NCBI GenBank assembly: GCA_019637105.1
Contig: JAHBWF010000014.1
Span: 22,317 to 86,316, forward strand
From: Labilithrix sp.
GTDB lineage: Bacteria; Myxococcota_A; Polyangia; Polyangiales; Polyangiaceae
Direction: 5' to 3'
DNA: 64,000 nt
Every line of letters starts with the position of its first letter. Position 1 is the stretch's first letter. A program made the position numbers and the translations under genes. A model generated the notes under the pieces. That model was not told where the DNA came from. It did no database searches and was given only the letters and a program-made list of their open reading frames with translations. Positions 24,493 through 32,468 of the stretch are shown here, piece by piece.

Positions 24493-25748
24493 GGCAGGTC
24501 TCCGGTGAAGTTCACGAGGTCGGCGTACGCGCGCCAGGACGCCTCCAGGAGGTCGAGGCGGCGGGCCCGGGCGATCGCGAGGTCACGTCGAGCAAGCATC
24601 GCACGCGTCAGGTCGATCTTACCCGCTCGAAAACCGTCGACCGAGGCCTCCACGGCGCGCTCGAGCGCGGGGATCCCGTTCTTGTCGAGCTCCTCCAGCG
24701 CCTTGGTGACGGACTGGATCGCATCGCGGGCGGCACGGAGGCGCGCGTTCACGACGCCACGGAAGAGCTCGAGGCGGCGCGCCGCGTTGGTCCGACCGGC
24801 CTCGGCCCGCGCGATCTCGCCCTGGAACTTGCGGGTGACGGGCAGCGTAATGACCGCGCCGCCGCCGAAGCGCGCCTCTCCCTGGCTGCCGCGCCCGGCC
24901 AAAAGCTCGAACGACACCGCCGGGATCTTCTCGCGCTCGTAGCGCGCGATCGACGCGTCCCAGTAGGTCCGCTCCGCCGCGAGGCGCGAGACGATCGGCG
25001 CGCGGTCGACCACGCGAGCCACGTGGGCGTCGTCCCAAGGACCGCGGAGCGGCGGCGGCAGGAGGCTCGCGTTGGGCGGCGGCTTGTCGGGATCCGGGAG
25101 CGCCGTGAGCTGACCGAACCGCGCCCGCGAGTTCGCGACGCGCAGCTCGGCCTCCGCCCTCGACTGCACCCAGCGCGCGACCTCGGCCTCCGCGATGCTC
25201 TTCTCGTAGAGCGTCGTGTCCTTCGCGTCGAAGCGCCCCTGGAAGTACTTCGCCTCCTCGCGCGCCGTGGTCTCGCCGCTCTCGGCCTCCCTCACGCGCG
25301 ACGAGCTCACCACGTACTCGCCGTACGCCGCGACCACGTCGCCGGTCGCGATCGCGCGCGCGTCGACCAGGCCGATCTTCCTCCACTCGATGAGGCGCTC
25401 GGCCTCGTCGATGCGCTTGCCGCGTTGGCCCGCGACGTCGACGGGGAAGTACGTGAAGGTCAGCGCCTGGACCTGACGCCCCGCGCCCTCGTAGTTCGAG
25501 AAGGGACGGTCGACCTGGACGTCGGTGTACGGGTTGCCGAACGCGCTGGCGCGGGCGCCTGCGAGCTGACCGCGCGCCGCGCCGAGCTCGCCCTCGGCGT
25601 CGGCGACGACGACGGCCTGCACGCGCGCGCGCTGGATGGCGACCTCGAGGGTCGGGAACTCCGCGCGCGCCGCGGAGGCCATGAGCGTCAGCGCCCCGGC
25701 GACGAGGGAGGACGTGAGGCAACGGAAGACACGAAGAGCGGGCTTCAT
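24489..25748 (-). CDS. TolC-like outer-membrane efflux protein
   Basis: 419 residues with an Ala-rich cleavable signal (VAGALTLMASAARAEF) and an all-alpha/beta-barrel pattern of outer-membrane factors: long helices with AEARGQLAGARA-type content, periplasmic hairpin regions (YFQGRFDAKDTTLYEKSIAEAEVAR) and a late repeat of the same layout (FRGVVNARLRAARDAIQSVTKALEEL). It should form a trimeric export channel. No inner-membrane pump or adaptor gene is adjacent; its only operon partner is the GH44 lipoprotein gene, an unusual pairing. Confidence 0.85.
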   Translation of the reverse strand: MKPALRVFRCLTSSLVAGALTLMASAARAEFPTLEVAIQRARVQAVVVADAEGELGAARGQLAGARASAFGNPYTDVQVDRPFSNYEGAGRQVQALTFTYFPVDVAGQRGKRIDEAERLIEWRKIGLVDARAIATGDVVAAYGEYVVSSSRVREAESGETTAREEAKYFQGRFDAKDTTLYEKSIAEAEVARWVQSRAEAELRVANSRARFGQLTALPDPDKPPPNASLLPPPLRGPWDDAHVARVVDRAPIVSRLAAERTYWDASIARYEREKIPAVSFELLAGRGSQGEARFGGGAVITLPVTRKFQGEIARAEAGRTNAARRLELFRGVVNARLRAARDAIQSVTKALEELDKNGIPALERAVEASVDGFRAGKIDLTRAMLARRDLAIARARRLDLLEASWRAYADLVNFTGDLP

Positions 25749-25963
25749 GATGCGGCGCCCACTCTATCTCAGGAGTCGGCGCTTCCGTGGGGTCCCCGGC
25801 GGGGCGTTGCAACAAACCACGCGCTGTAGCCGCGCGTTCGCATTTCGTTGGACCTCCAACGATCTGACTCGCCGACGGCGGCGCGGCGGCGCGATCGACC
25901 GACCGCGGCGAGCGAGGACGCCGCGGCGCCATTTTTCCGTTGAGGCGAGGGCGCGGAGGCGCC

Positions 25964-26878
25964 ATGGTCCGGCCCATGCTGAACATCGACCTGTCGGGCA
26001 AGCGCGCGTTCGTGGCCGGCGTCGCGGACGACGGCGGCTTTGGCTTCGCCATCGCGAAGGCGCTCGCCGAGGCCGGCGCGTCGGTCTGCGTCGGCACCTG
26101 GCCGCCGGCGCTCGGCATCTTCCAGACGCTGCTCCGGCGCGGGAAGCTCGACGAGTCGCTGGCGATGCCCGGCGGCGGCAAGCTCGAGTTCGAGCGCGTC
26201 TACCCGCTCGACGCCGAGTTCGACACGTTCGAGGACATGCCGGAGGAGGTCCGCGAGAACAAGCGGTACAAGGAGCACGGCGACGTGAGCATCCAGGCCG
26301 CCGTCGAGCGGCTGAAGAAGGACTTCGGCGCGGAGCCCGCGGCGGGCGACGGCGTGCTCGACGTCGTCGTGCACTCGCTCGCGAACGGGCCCGAGGTGAA
26401 GAACGTCCTGCTCGAGACGAGCCGCAAGGGCTACCTCGGGGCGATCGGCGTCAGCGCGTACTCGATGATCTCGATGGTGCAGCGCTTCAGCCCGATCATG
26501 CGGAGGGGCGGCGCGTTCCTGTCGCTCTCGTACATGGCCGCCGAGCGCGTGATCCCCGGCTACGGCGGCGGCATGAGCTCCGCGAAGGCCGCGCTCGAGA
26601 GCGACACGCGCGTCCTCGCGTTCGAGGCCGGGCGCAAGTACGGCCACCGCGTCAACTGCATCAGCGCCGGCCCCCTCGCCTCGCGCGCCGCGAGCGCGAT
26701 CGGCTTCATCGGCGAGATGATCGAGTACACGAAGGCGAACGCCCCCCTGCCCGAGGCGCTCACCGCGCGCGAGGTCGGCGCGACGGCGGCGTTCCTCTGC
26801 TCGCCGCTCGCGAGCGGCATCACGGCGACGACGGTCTACGTCGACAAGGGCTACGCCGCGATGGGCAAGGCCCTCTAA
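25964..26878 (+). CDS. fabI: Enoyl-ACP reductase, plant-type FabI
   Basis: 304 residues from the ATG at 25964, chosen for GGAGG four bases upstream. NADH-binding start [30 protein letters not shown], then FPLDAEFD-like [17 protein letters not shown] with a long insertion, HSLANGPEV, the catalytic region SAYSMISM with Tyr, [24 protein letters not shown] with Tyr and Lys, and [15 protein letters not shown]. The insertion [23 protein letters not shown] is typical of plastid, algal and apicomplexan enzymes and some bacteria rather than E. coli FabI. It performs the last reduction in fatty-acid elongation. No other fab genes are adjacent. Confidence 0.9.
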   Translation: MVRPMLNIDLSGKRAFVAGVADDGGFGFAIAKALAEAGASVCVGTWPPALGIFQTLLRRGKLDESLAMPGGGKLEFERVYPLDAEFDTFEDMPEEVRENKRYKEHGDVSIQAAVERLKKDFGAEPAAGDGVLDVVVHSLANGPEVKNVLLETSRKGYLGAIGVSAYSMISMVQRFSPIMRRGGAFLSLSYMAAERVIPGYGGGMSSAKAALESDTRVLAFEAGRKYGHRVNCISAGPLASRAASAIGFIGEMIEYTKANAPLPEALTAREVGATAAFLCSPLASGITATTVYVDKGYAAMGKAL

Positions 26879-26889
26879 ACGACCGCGAT

Positions 26890-26920
26890 GACCGAGCACG
26901 ACTTGGCATCGTGCTCGGTC
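26890..26920. terminator. Bidirectional hairpin terminator
   Basis: A perfect 12-bp stem GACCGAGCACGA / TCGTGCTCGGTC with a 7-base loop sits 11 bp after the fabI stop and just before the stop of the convergent lipoprotein gene. There is no long T run on either side. Confidence 0.8.
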
Positions 26921-26922
26921 CT

Positions 26923-27285
26923 TCAGCGGCAGGTGCCCGACGTGCACGTCAGCCCGGCGCAGCAGTCGTCGAGGCACAGCTCGTAGAGGCCGCGGCAGGT
27001 CGGGACGGGCTCGGCCGTGCCGCAGCGCCCGTGCACGCACTGCCCCGAGCAGCAGGACTCTGCGGCGTTGCACGTGAGCCCGTCGGCGTCGCAGCCCTTC
27101 GGCGCTTCGGAGTCGGGCGCCCCGGCCTCGGCGCCGACGGGGCCGCAGCGCGCCTCGCGGCAGATCATGCCCTCCGGGCAGTCCGTGTCGGCGTCGCACG
27201 CGCCCTCGGGCTCGTTGTCGCACGCGGCGCCGGTCGAGAGGACGAGCGCGCACGCGGACAGGACGACGAAGAGCCGGCGCTTCAC
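26923..27285 (-). CDS. Cys-rich lipoprotein
   Basis: About 120 residues from a GTG at 27285, preceded by GGTGGAGG. Signal KRRLFVVLSACALVLSTGAAC with the lipidated Cys, then three Cys-rich modules: CDADTDCPEGMICREARC, CDADGLTCNAAESCCSGQC, and CRGLYELCLDDCCAGLTCTSGTC. The modules resemble small disulfide-knot repeats (Dickkopf/colipase-like) common in myxobacterial surface proteins. Likely anchored in the outer membrane. Role unknown. Confidence 0.82.
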   Translation of the reverse strand: MKRRLFVVLSACALVLSTGAACDNEPEGACDADTDCPEGMICREARCGPVGAEAGAPDSEAPKGCDADGLTCNAAESCCSGQCVHGRCGTAEPVPTCRGLYELCLDDCCAGLTCTSGTCR

Positions 27286-27414
27286 GCCCCTCCACCTAGC
27301 ATCCAGCGCGGGCGGCGGCACTCCCGCCCGGCGGACGGATCGCGAGGCTCGTCGGATTCGAGCGCGAGGGGCGCGGGCGGGCCTACGCGATCGGGGCGCG
27401 GGCTCGAGGCGCGC

Positions 27415-28500
27415 TCAGGTCGGATCGCTGCAGCAGCGGAAGCCTTGCTGGTAGAAGACGTGCGACTCGTCGTGGGCCTTGGTGGCAGGGCGGCAGCGCG
27501 TGCGGACCGGCCCCCAGTAGCCGCCCTTCAGCACGCTCGGACGCTCGCCGGCGATCGAGGAGCGGGTCCACTCGTCGATGTTGCCGGTCATGTCGTAGAC
27601 GCCGAAGGGGCTCTTGCAGAGCGGGCGCGCGCCGCTCGGGTGCCCTTGCCACAGGCGGTCGAGCTCGTCCTTCGCCTTGTCGCCGCTGCGCGGCCGGAGC
27701 GCCGCGTCGTCGAACTGCTTCCACGGGCGGTCGTTGAGGCACGCCTCGGGATCGCGGACGTAGCCGTTCGGGTAGGGCTGCGCCTCCTCGCCCTCGCACG
27801 CGAACGTCCACTCGTCTTCGGTGCAGAGGCGCTTGCCCTCGGCCGCGCAGGCGTCGCGCGCCTCGTACCAGCTCACGAGGATGATCGGGTACTCGTCCTT
27901 CCGGTTCGGGTACTCGAACCGGTCGATGCAGAAACGGAGCGGCTGCGTCGGCAGGTCCTTCGACAGCCGGAGCCACTTGTCGCGATCGTACTCGGCGCAG
28001 CGCTGAGGCCACTTGCGATCGATCCAGTTGGTGCACGCCTGCATCTGGAGCTCGTCGAGCAAGAAGTGGCGCTTCATGTTGCCCGCGACCTCGATCATCC
28101 CCGGCGCGCACGCCCCGCGGTTCTTCTCGCGGGCGTCGGTCACGGCGCGCTCCTCGCCGGCGGGCCCGCGGATCTGCCAGTGGCGCCCCTGGACGAGCTG
28201 CCACTCGCGGGTCGCGGGCGCGTCGCTCGCGTCCACGCTCGCCGCGCCCGGCCCCGGCAAGAGCGACGGCGCGAGCCGATCGCCGATCGACGGCGGGCGC
28301 GGGGCGTCCGCGCCGACCCCCAAGGTCGAGGACGCGCGCGGCGGCTCCGTCCCCGCGCCGGCCGGCTTGTCGCCGCCGGAGGCGGACGACGTCGCGTCCT
28401 TCGACGCGATCCCGAGGAGGACTGCCACGACGAAGAGCCCGACGCGGCGCGCGGCGCGCGCGCGGAGCCCCCGCGGATGAACCAGGGAACCGAACTTCAT
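27415..28500 (-). CDS. Formylglycine-generating-enzyme-like (SUMF1 fold) protein, exported
   Basis: About 361 residues from the ATG at 28500. An N-terminal hydrophobic segment (RRVGLFVVAVLLGIASKDA) serves as signal or anchor, followed by a low-complexity linker and an FGE-sulfatase domain: MIEVAGNM, FCIDRFEYPNRKDEYPIILVSWYEARDACAAEGKRLCTEDEWTFACEG, SPFGVYDMTGNIDEW, VLKGGYWGP, RCRPATKAH, GFRCC. Many family members in myxobacteria are not sulfatase activators but surface or kinase-associated domains, and no sulfatase is nearby, so binding rather than catalysis is plausible. Confidence 0.85.
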   Translation of the reverse strand: MKFGSLVHPRGLRARAARRVGLFVVAVLLGIASKDATSSASGGDKPAGAGTEPPRASSTLGVGADAPRPPSIGDRLAPSLLPGPGAASVDASDAPATREWQLVQGRHWQIRGPAGEERAVTDAREKNRGACAPGMIEVAGNMKRHFLLDELQMQACTNWIDRKWPQRCAEYDRDKWLRLSKDLPTQPLRFCIDRFEYPNRKDEYPIILVSWYEARDACAAEGKRLCTEDEWTFACEGEEAQPYPNGYVRDPEACLNDRPWKQFDDAALRPRSGDKAKDELDRLWQGHPSGARPLCKSPFGVYDMTGNIDEWTRSSIAGERPSVLKGGYWGPVRTRCRPATKAHDESHVFYQQGFRCCSDPT

Positions 28501-28510
28501 CCCCATCACC

Positions 28511-28550
28511 GTTCGACGTTGATTGTGGACCCTTATTCTCGAACGTCGAG
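28511..28550. promoter_or_regulatory. Spaced inverted repeat in a divergent promoter region
   Basis: TCGACGTT at 28513-28520 and AACGTCGA at 28542-28549 form an inverted repeat separated by 21 bases, extending to 9 of 10 with flanking bases. The region to 28650 is markedly A/T-rich (TTCGACAAATATTCCAAACACA) and separates the FGE-like gene from the DUF4870 gene. Candidate operator; the binding protein is unknown. Confidence 0.45.
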
Positions 28551-28694
28551 CCCGCTTTCGACAAATATTCCAAACACATTTCGTTTTACCCTTGATGTAA
28601 TTCCGAGGCGCGCTGCGTCATCGGAACGAGGCGCCGGGAGGCGGCCGCGCGCGGCCGCGTGAAATTTCCGGCGGGCGCCGCGCGACCTCCTCCC

Positions 28695-29030
28695 ATGAGC
28701 ACGACGCCGAGCCTCCTCGCCCACCCCGGTCCCTCGCACAACGAACGCGTCGCCGCGGCGATCGCCCACGCGGGCACGTGCGTGGCGTGGTTCCTCGCGC
28801 CCCTCGTCGTCTACCTCGTCGAGCGCGATCGCTCCGCCTACGTGTCGCGCCAGGCGCTGCAGGCGCTCTTGTGGTCCGCGCTCGGCACGATCGTGAGCTT
28901 CGCCACGTGCGGCGTCGCGATCCCGCTCTTCCTCGCCGTGCACGTCTACGCGGCGTTCCAGGCGCTCGAGGGCCGCGACTTCGAGTACCCGCTCGTGGCG
29001 AGCGTCGACGCGAAGCTCGGCGTCGTGTGA
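28695..29030 (+). CDS. DUF4870 (Tic20-like) membrane protein
   Basis: 111 residues from the ATG at 28695. NERVAAAIAHAGTCVAWFLAPLVVYLVERD, then VSRQALQALLWSALGTIVSFATCGVAIPLFLAVHVYAAFQAL: the helix pairs and the QALQAL motif are those of DUF4870/Tic20-like small membrane proteins. Probably three inner-membrane helices. No role is established for the family. Confidence 0.85.
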   Translation: MSTTPSLLAHPGPSHNERVAAAIAHAGTCVAWFLAPLVVYLVERDRSAYVSRQALQALLWSALGTIVSFATCGVAIPLFLAVHVYAAFQALEGRDFEYPLVASVDAKLGVV

Positions 29031-29139
29031 GCGCGCGGTACTCGTGCACTGACCACGCGAGTGACCACGTCGTGATGTGCACCTCCCACGCGAGGGTCGT
29101 ACTTGAGGTCGGCTGCCCCTGCGCGATACCGTCGCGTGC

Positions 29140-29949
29140 ATGAAGGCAAACCTCGGGATCGCCAGTGTCCTCGCCGCCGCAGCGGCCGCCGTCGTCGCTT
29201 CTCCCTCGGACGCGCGCGCGGCGGGTCACGCCAACGGCTTCGGCGAAAAAGGGCAGCTCATCCTCAGCGCGGATCGCCTCGTGCCGGTGTTCAACTACGC
29301 GTCGTCCTCGGTCACGAGGACCGAGAACAACGTCGAGCTCACGCGCTCGCGGAGCGGGAGCGGGCTCTCGCTGCTCTTCGGCCGGAGCCTCGCGCACTCC
29401 GACGACCTCGCCGTCCCGGTCAACGTCCACACGATCCCGCGCGTCGCGTTCGACGTCACGATCATCCCCCAGCTCACGCTCGGCGCGGCGATCGCGTTCG
29501 GGTTCGGGCTCGGCGGCACGAACGAGAACGAGAACCTCCAGGGCACCACGAGGACGTCGCAGGAGTCCGACGCTCCGACCGCGACCGCGATCGGCCTCGC
29601 GCCGCGGGTGGGCTACATCCTGCCACTCGGCGACGTCTTCGCCTTCTGGCCGCGCGTCGGCTTCGGGTTCTACTCGGTCAGCGCGACGACCGAGCAGACC
29701 CAAGGCAACACGACCACCACCGTGCGCGGCACCGACACGCTCTTCTCGCTCGACCTCGACCCCCAGTTCGCGATCATCCCGCTCGAGCATTTCTTCATCC
29801 ACGTGGGGCCGGTGATCAACATCCCGATCTCGGGCAGCCGATCCGTCTCGTCGACGACGGGGGCGACGACGACGAGGCGCAGCGACGACGCCTCGCTCTT
29901 CAACCTCGGGGTCAGCGCTGGGCTCGGCGGCTGGCTCAACGTCTTCTGA
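29140..29949 (+). CDS. Outer-membrane beta-barrel protein
   Basis: 269 residues. Signal peptide LGIASVLAAAAAAVVASPSDARA, then alternating amphipathic strands (GLSLLFGRSL, RVAFDVTIIPQLTLGAAIAFGFGLG, GLAPRVGYILPLGDVFAFWPRVGFGFYSV, TLFSLDLDPQFAIIPLEHFFIHVGPVINIPI) ending LGGWLNVF with a terminal Phe, as barrels usually do. About 8-10 strands are expected. Substrate or partner unknown. Confidence 0.8.
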   Translation: MKANLGIASVLAAAAAAVVASPSDARAAGHANGFGEKGQLILSADRLVPVFNYASSSVTRTENNVELTRSRSGSGLSLLFGRSLAHSDDLAVPVNVHTIPRVAFDVTIIPQLTLGAAIAFGFGLGGTNENENLQGTTRTSQESDAPTATAIGLAPRVGYILPLGDVFAFWPRVGFGFYSVSATTEQTQGNTTTTVRGTDTLFSLDLDPQFAIIPLEHFFIHVGPVINIPISGSRSVSSTTGATTTRRSDDASLFNLGVSAGLGGWLNVF

Positions 29950-30153
29950 CGGGACGCGCGGCGTGCCTGCGGCGAATCGCGACGTCCGGTCGCAGCTCGC
30001 CTGGTGAGACCTCGCCCCAGGCGAGGAGCCGGCGCGACCTCACGCTTCTTTCCGCCGCCGCGACACCGCGGAACGGCTGAACCTGGGCTTGGTACACGAC
30101 GTGCTCTCGCGGAGGTGCGCGCCGTACCTGCGGTCGTGCGAAGGAGCTTTCTC

Positions 30154-31734
30154 ATGAAAGGGACCGGTCCGGAGGGGCGAGCGGTCTTGACGGCGAAGAC
30201 GCGCGGGGCGCAGCCGCTCGTCGAAGCCACGTCGTCGCGCCGGCCGTCTCCGCCGGGAGCCAACCGGATCGTTCCGAAGGCTCCGCATCCGGCGGCCGTC
30301 ATCCGTGCCCTCGCGCCCACGGTCGCGGAATGGATGGCGACGGATCCCCCGGCGTCGATCGTCGAGGAGCCATCGCGCCCGATGCGGCCCGACCCTCCCG
30401 TGAGCGCCGTCGTCGAGCGTCCCGTGGACGAGTCGCTGGCGTCGGTCGGCCTCAAGCCCGGCGACGTCGTCGATCGCACCTACCGCGTGGAGCGGACGCT
30501 CGGCATCGGCGGCATGGGTGTCGTCGCGCTCGCGCACGACGAGCGGCTCGACCGGAGGGTCGCGATCAAGCTGATCAAGCCCGAGCTCTTCGCGTTCCCC
30601 GAGATGCGGACGTTCTTCGACAACGAGGCGCGGGCGATGGCGCGCGTGTCGCACCCGAACGTGGTGCACGTCTACGCGTTCGGCGAGCACGGCTCGGTGC
30701 CGTACTTCGTGATGGAGTACGTCGAGGGACGCACCGTGGAGCACTGGCTCCGCGCGCGCCCCGCGGACACGCCGCCCGACCTCGACGAGGCCGTGCGCAT
30801 CCTCGATCAGGCGTGCCTCGGCGTGGAGGCGATCCACGCGTCGCAGACCGTGCACCGCGACATCAAGCCGTCCAACCTCCTGCTCGAGGACAGCGGTCGC
30901 GTCCGCGTCGGCGACCTCGGCGTCGCGCGCATCCTCGAGTCGGTCGAGAGCGCGAACGTCGTCGTCGGCAGCGCGCTCTACATGGCGCCCGAGGCGGCGC
31001 TCGCCGAAGAGGAGGGGCCGGATCTCGCCGACCGGCGCGACATCTACGCGCTCGGCTGCCTCGCCTACGAGCTGTTCACCGGCCGTCCGCCCTTCTTGGG
31101 GGCCACGGACATGAACGTGCTCTCGCAGCACGTCCTGCAGGATCCGGCGCCGCCGAGCACCCACCGGCCCGATCTCCCGCCCGGGTACGACGAGATCATC
31201 CTCCGCGCGATCGCGAAGGACCCGCACCGCCGCTACGCGTCGGTGGGCGCCTTCCGGCGCGCGCTCCTCGCCGAGCACGGCGGCACGCGCGAGCCCGAGC
31301 GCATCTTGATCGCCGACGACGATCCCGACTGGCGCACGATCATCGGCGAGTCGCTGCGCGCGCGCTTCCCCCACGCGCAGATCGATCAGGTCGGCGACGG
31401 CGTCGAGGCCCTGGCGGCGTTCGAGAGCCAGCCGTACTCGGTCGTCCTCGTCGATCTCGAGATGCCCGAGATCGACGGCGCGAAGCTGACCTTGCTGCTC
31501 CGATCGCTCGACGCGAGCCAGCGCACGCCCATCATCGTCCTCACGGCCGCGGGCGGCCCGCGCGAGTGGCAGCGGCTGTCGGCCATCGGCGCCGACGCGT
31601 TCCTCGTCAAGCCGGTGAACGCCGACGACGTCGAGCTCCTCATCCGGCGCACGCTCCGCTCGCGCCACGCGGGCCCGCCGTCGCAGGGCGAGATCCCGGC
31701 GTCGATCCCGCCCACGAAGAAGCCCACGGCCTGA
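30154..31734 (+). CDS. Ser/Thr protein kinase fused to a receiver domain
   Basis: 526 residues from the ATG at 30154, with AAGGAG six bases upstream. An unstructured N-terminus (1-105) precedes a Hanks-type kinase: GIGGMGVVALAHD (118-130), VAIKLIK with Lys139, VHRDIKPSNLLLE, VGDLGVARI and MAPEA. The magnesium motif is DLG instead of DFG. The C-terminal about 130 residues are a receiver domain: ILIADDDPDW, VVLVDLEMPEIDG with the phospho-Asp, VLTAAGG and FLVKPVN. No membrane segment. The fusion suggests that Asp phosphorylation modulates Ser/Thr kinase output, or the reverse. Confidence 0.9.
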   Translation: MKGTGPEGRAVLTAKTRGAQPLVEATSSRRPSPPGANRIVPKAPHPAAVIRALAPTVAEWMATDPPASIVEEPSRPMRPDPPVSAVVERPVDESLASVGLKPGDVVDRTYRVERTLGIGGMGVVALAHDERLDRRVAIKLIKPELFAFPEMRTFFDNEARAMARVSHPNVVHVYAFGEHGSVPYFVMEYVEGRTVEHWLRARPADTPPDLDEAVRILDQACLGVEAIHASQTVHRDIKPSNLLLEDSGRVRVGDLGVARILESVESANVVVGSALYMAPEAALAEEEGPDLADRRDIYALGCLAYELFTGRPPFLGATDMNVLSQHVLQDPAPPSTHRPDLPPGYDEIILRAIAKDPHRRYASVGAFRRALLAEHGGTREPERILIADDDPDWRTIIGESLRARFPHAQIDQVGDGVEALAAFESQPYSVVLVDLEMPEIDGAKLTLLLRSLDASQRTPIIVLTAAGGPREWQRLSAIGADAFLVKPVNADDVELLIRRTLRSRHAGPPSQGEIPASIPPTKKPTA

Positions 31735-31781
31735 CCCCGGCGTCCGCGGACACGCGGGCGCCGCCGCGCGGCCTGCCTCGA

Positions 31782-32372
31782 TCATCGCGCGAGCGCCCGC
31801 GCCGTCGCGCCCGCGATCTCCTCGCCCGCCGCGTCGAGCGCCCGGCCCATCGCCTCGACGATCCCCTCGAACCCCTGCGCGCCGGCGCGGACCGGGCGAT
31901 CCACGGTGAAGGTCCGCTCGAGGAGGGCGTCGCGATCGTCGTGGAGGACGACGCGGAGGCGGATCCGCGCGGCGGGCGCGCGGCCGCGGAGCTCCTCGAA
32001 GGCGAGCACCTCGACCTCGAGCACCGGCGCCGGGCCGCCGAGCGCGCGGCGCATCCCGCGGTCCTCGAACAACGCGCGGGCGAGCGCGCGGCGCACGTAG
32101 ACCTCGGGGCGCTCGGTCCACCGCTTGTCGTCGTAGTAGCCGACCTCGTAGGCGTCGTCGCGGTATGCGATCCTCTCGCGGAGGCTCGGCCCCGACGTCA
32201 CGCGCCCGAGCTCGACGGCCCGGCCGGCGCCCGCCGCCGCGCCGGCCGCAGCGCTCGTGAGGCGCGGGCGCGACGTCTCGGGATCGAACCAGCGGACGGC
32301 GAGGACGTCGCCCTTCGACGTGAGCGCGCAGCCCGCCAGCGTCGCCAGGAGCGCGATCGATCGCGGGGTCAT
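31782..32372 (-). CDS. ABC-type transport auxiliary lipoprotein (PqiC-like)
   Basis: About 196 residues from the ATG at 32372. The N-terminus PRSIALLATLAGCALTSKGD gives a lipobox Cys. The segment VRWFDPE, with ELGRVTSGPSLRERIAYRDDAYEVGYYDDKRWTERPEVYVRRALARALF, matches the family pattern (RxxLxxRIxYRxxxxExxYYxxxRWxxxP). These lipoproteins partner MlaD/PqiB-type lipid transporters at the outer membrane. No such transporter is adjacent. Confidence 0.8.
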   Translation of the reverse strand: MTPRSIALLATLAGCALTSKGDVLAVRWFDPETSRPRLTSAAAGAAAGAGRAVELGRVTSGPSLRERIAYRDDAYEVGYYDDKRWTERPEVYVRRALARALFEDRGMRRALGGPAPVLEVEVLAFEELRGRAPAARIRLRVVLHDDRDALLERTFTVDRPVRAGAQGFEGIVEAMGRALDAAGEEIAGATARALAR

Positions 32373-32468
32373 CGGAGCAAGCACGGCTCGGACCGGGCCC
32401 CGCGGCGCCCCGCTCCGCCGATCGGCGGTGAGGCGACGTGCACCACCGGAGCACGATCGCCGCACCCG

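Noticed and set aside
25846-25861. Small inverted repeat CGTTGGA-CC-TCCAACG upstream of fabI
   Set aside because: Two-base loop, 7-bp arms; might be an operator but a match of this length is weak evidence on its own.
27415-28500. Active formylglycine-generating enzyme
   Set aside because: No sulfatase gene nearby and family members in myxobacteria often lack that activity; I keep only the fold assignment.
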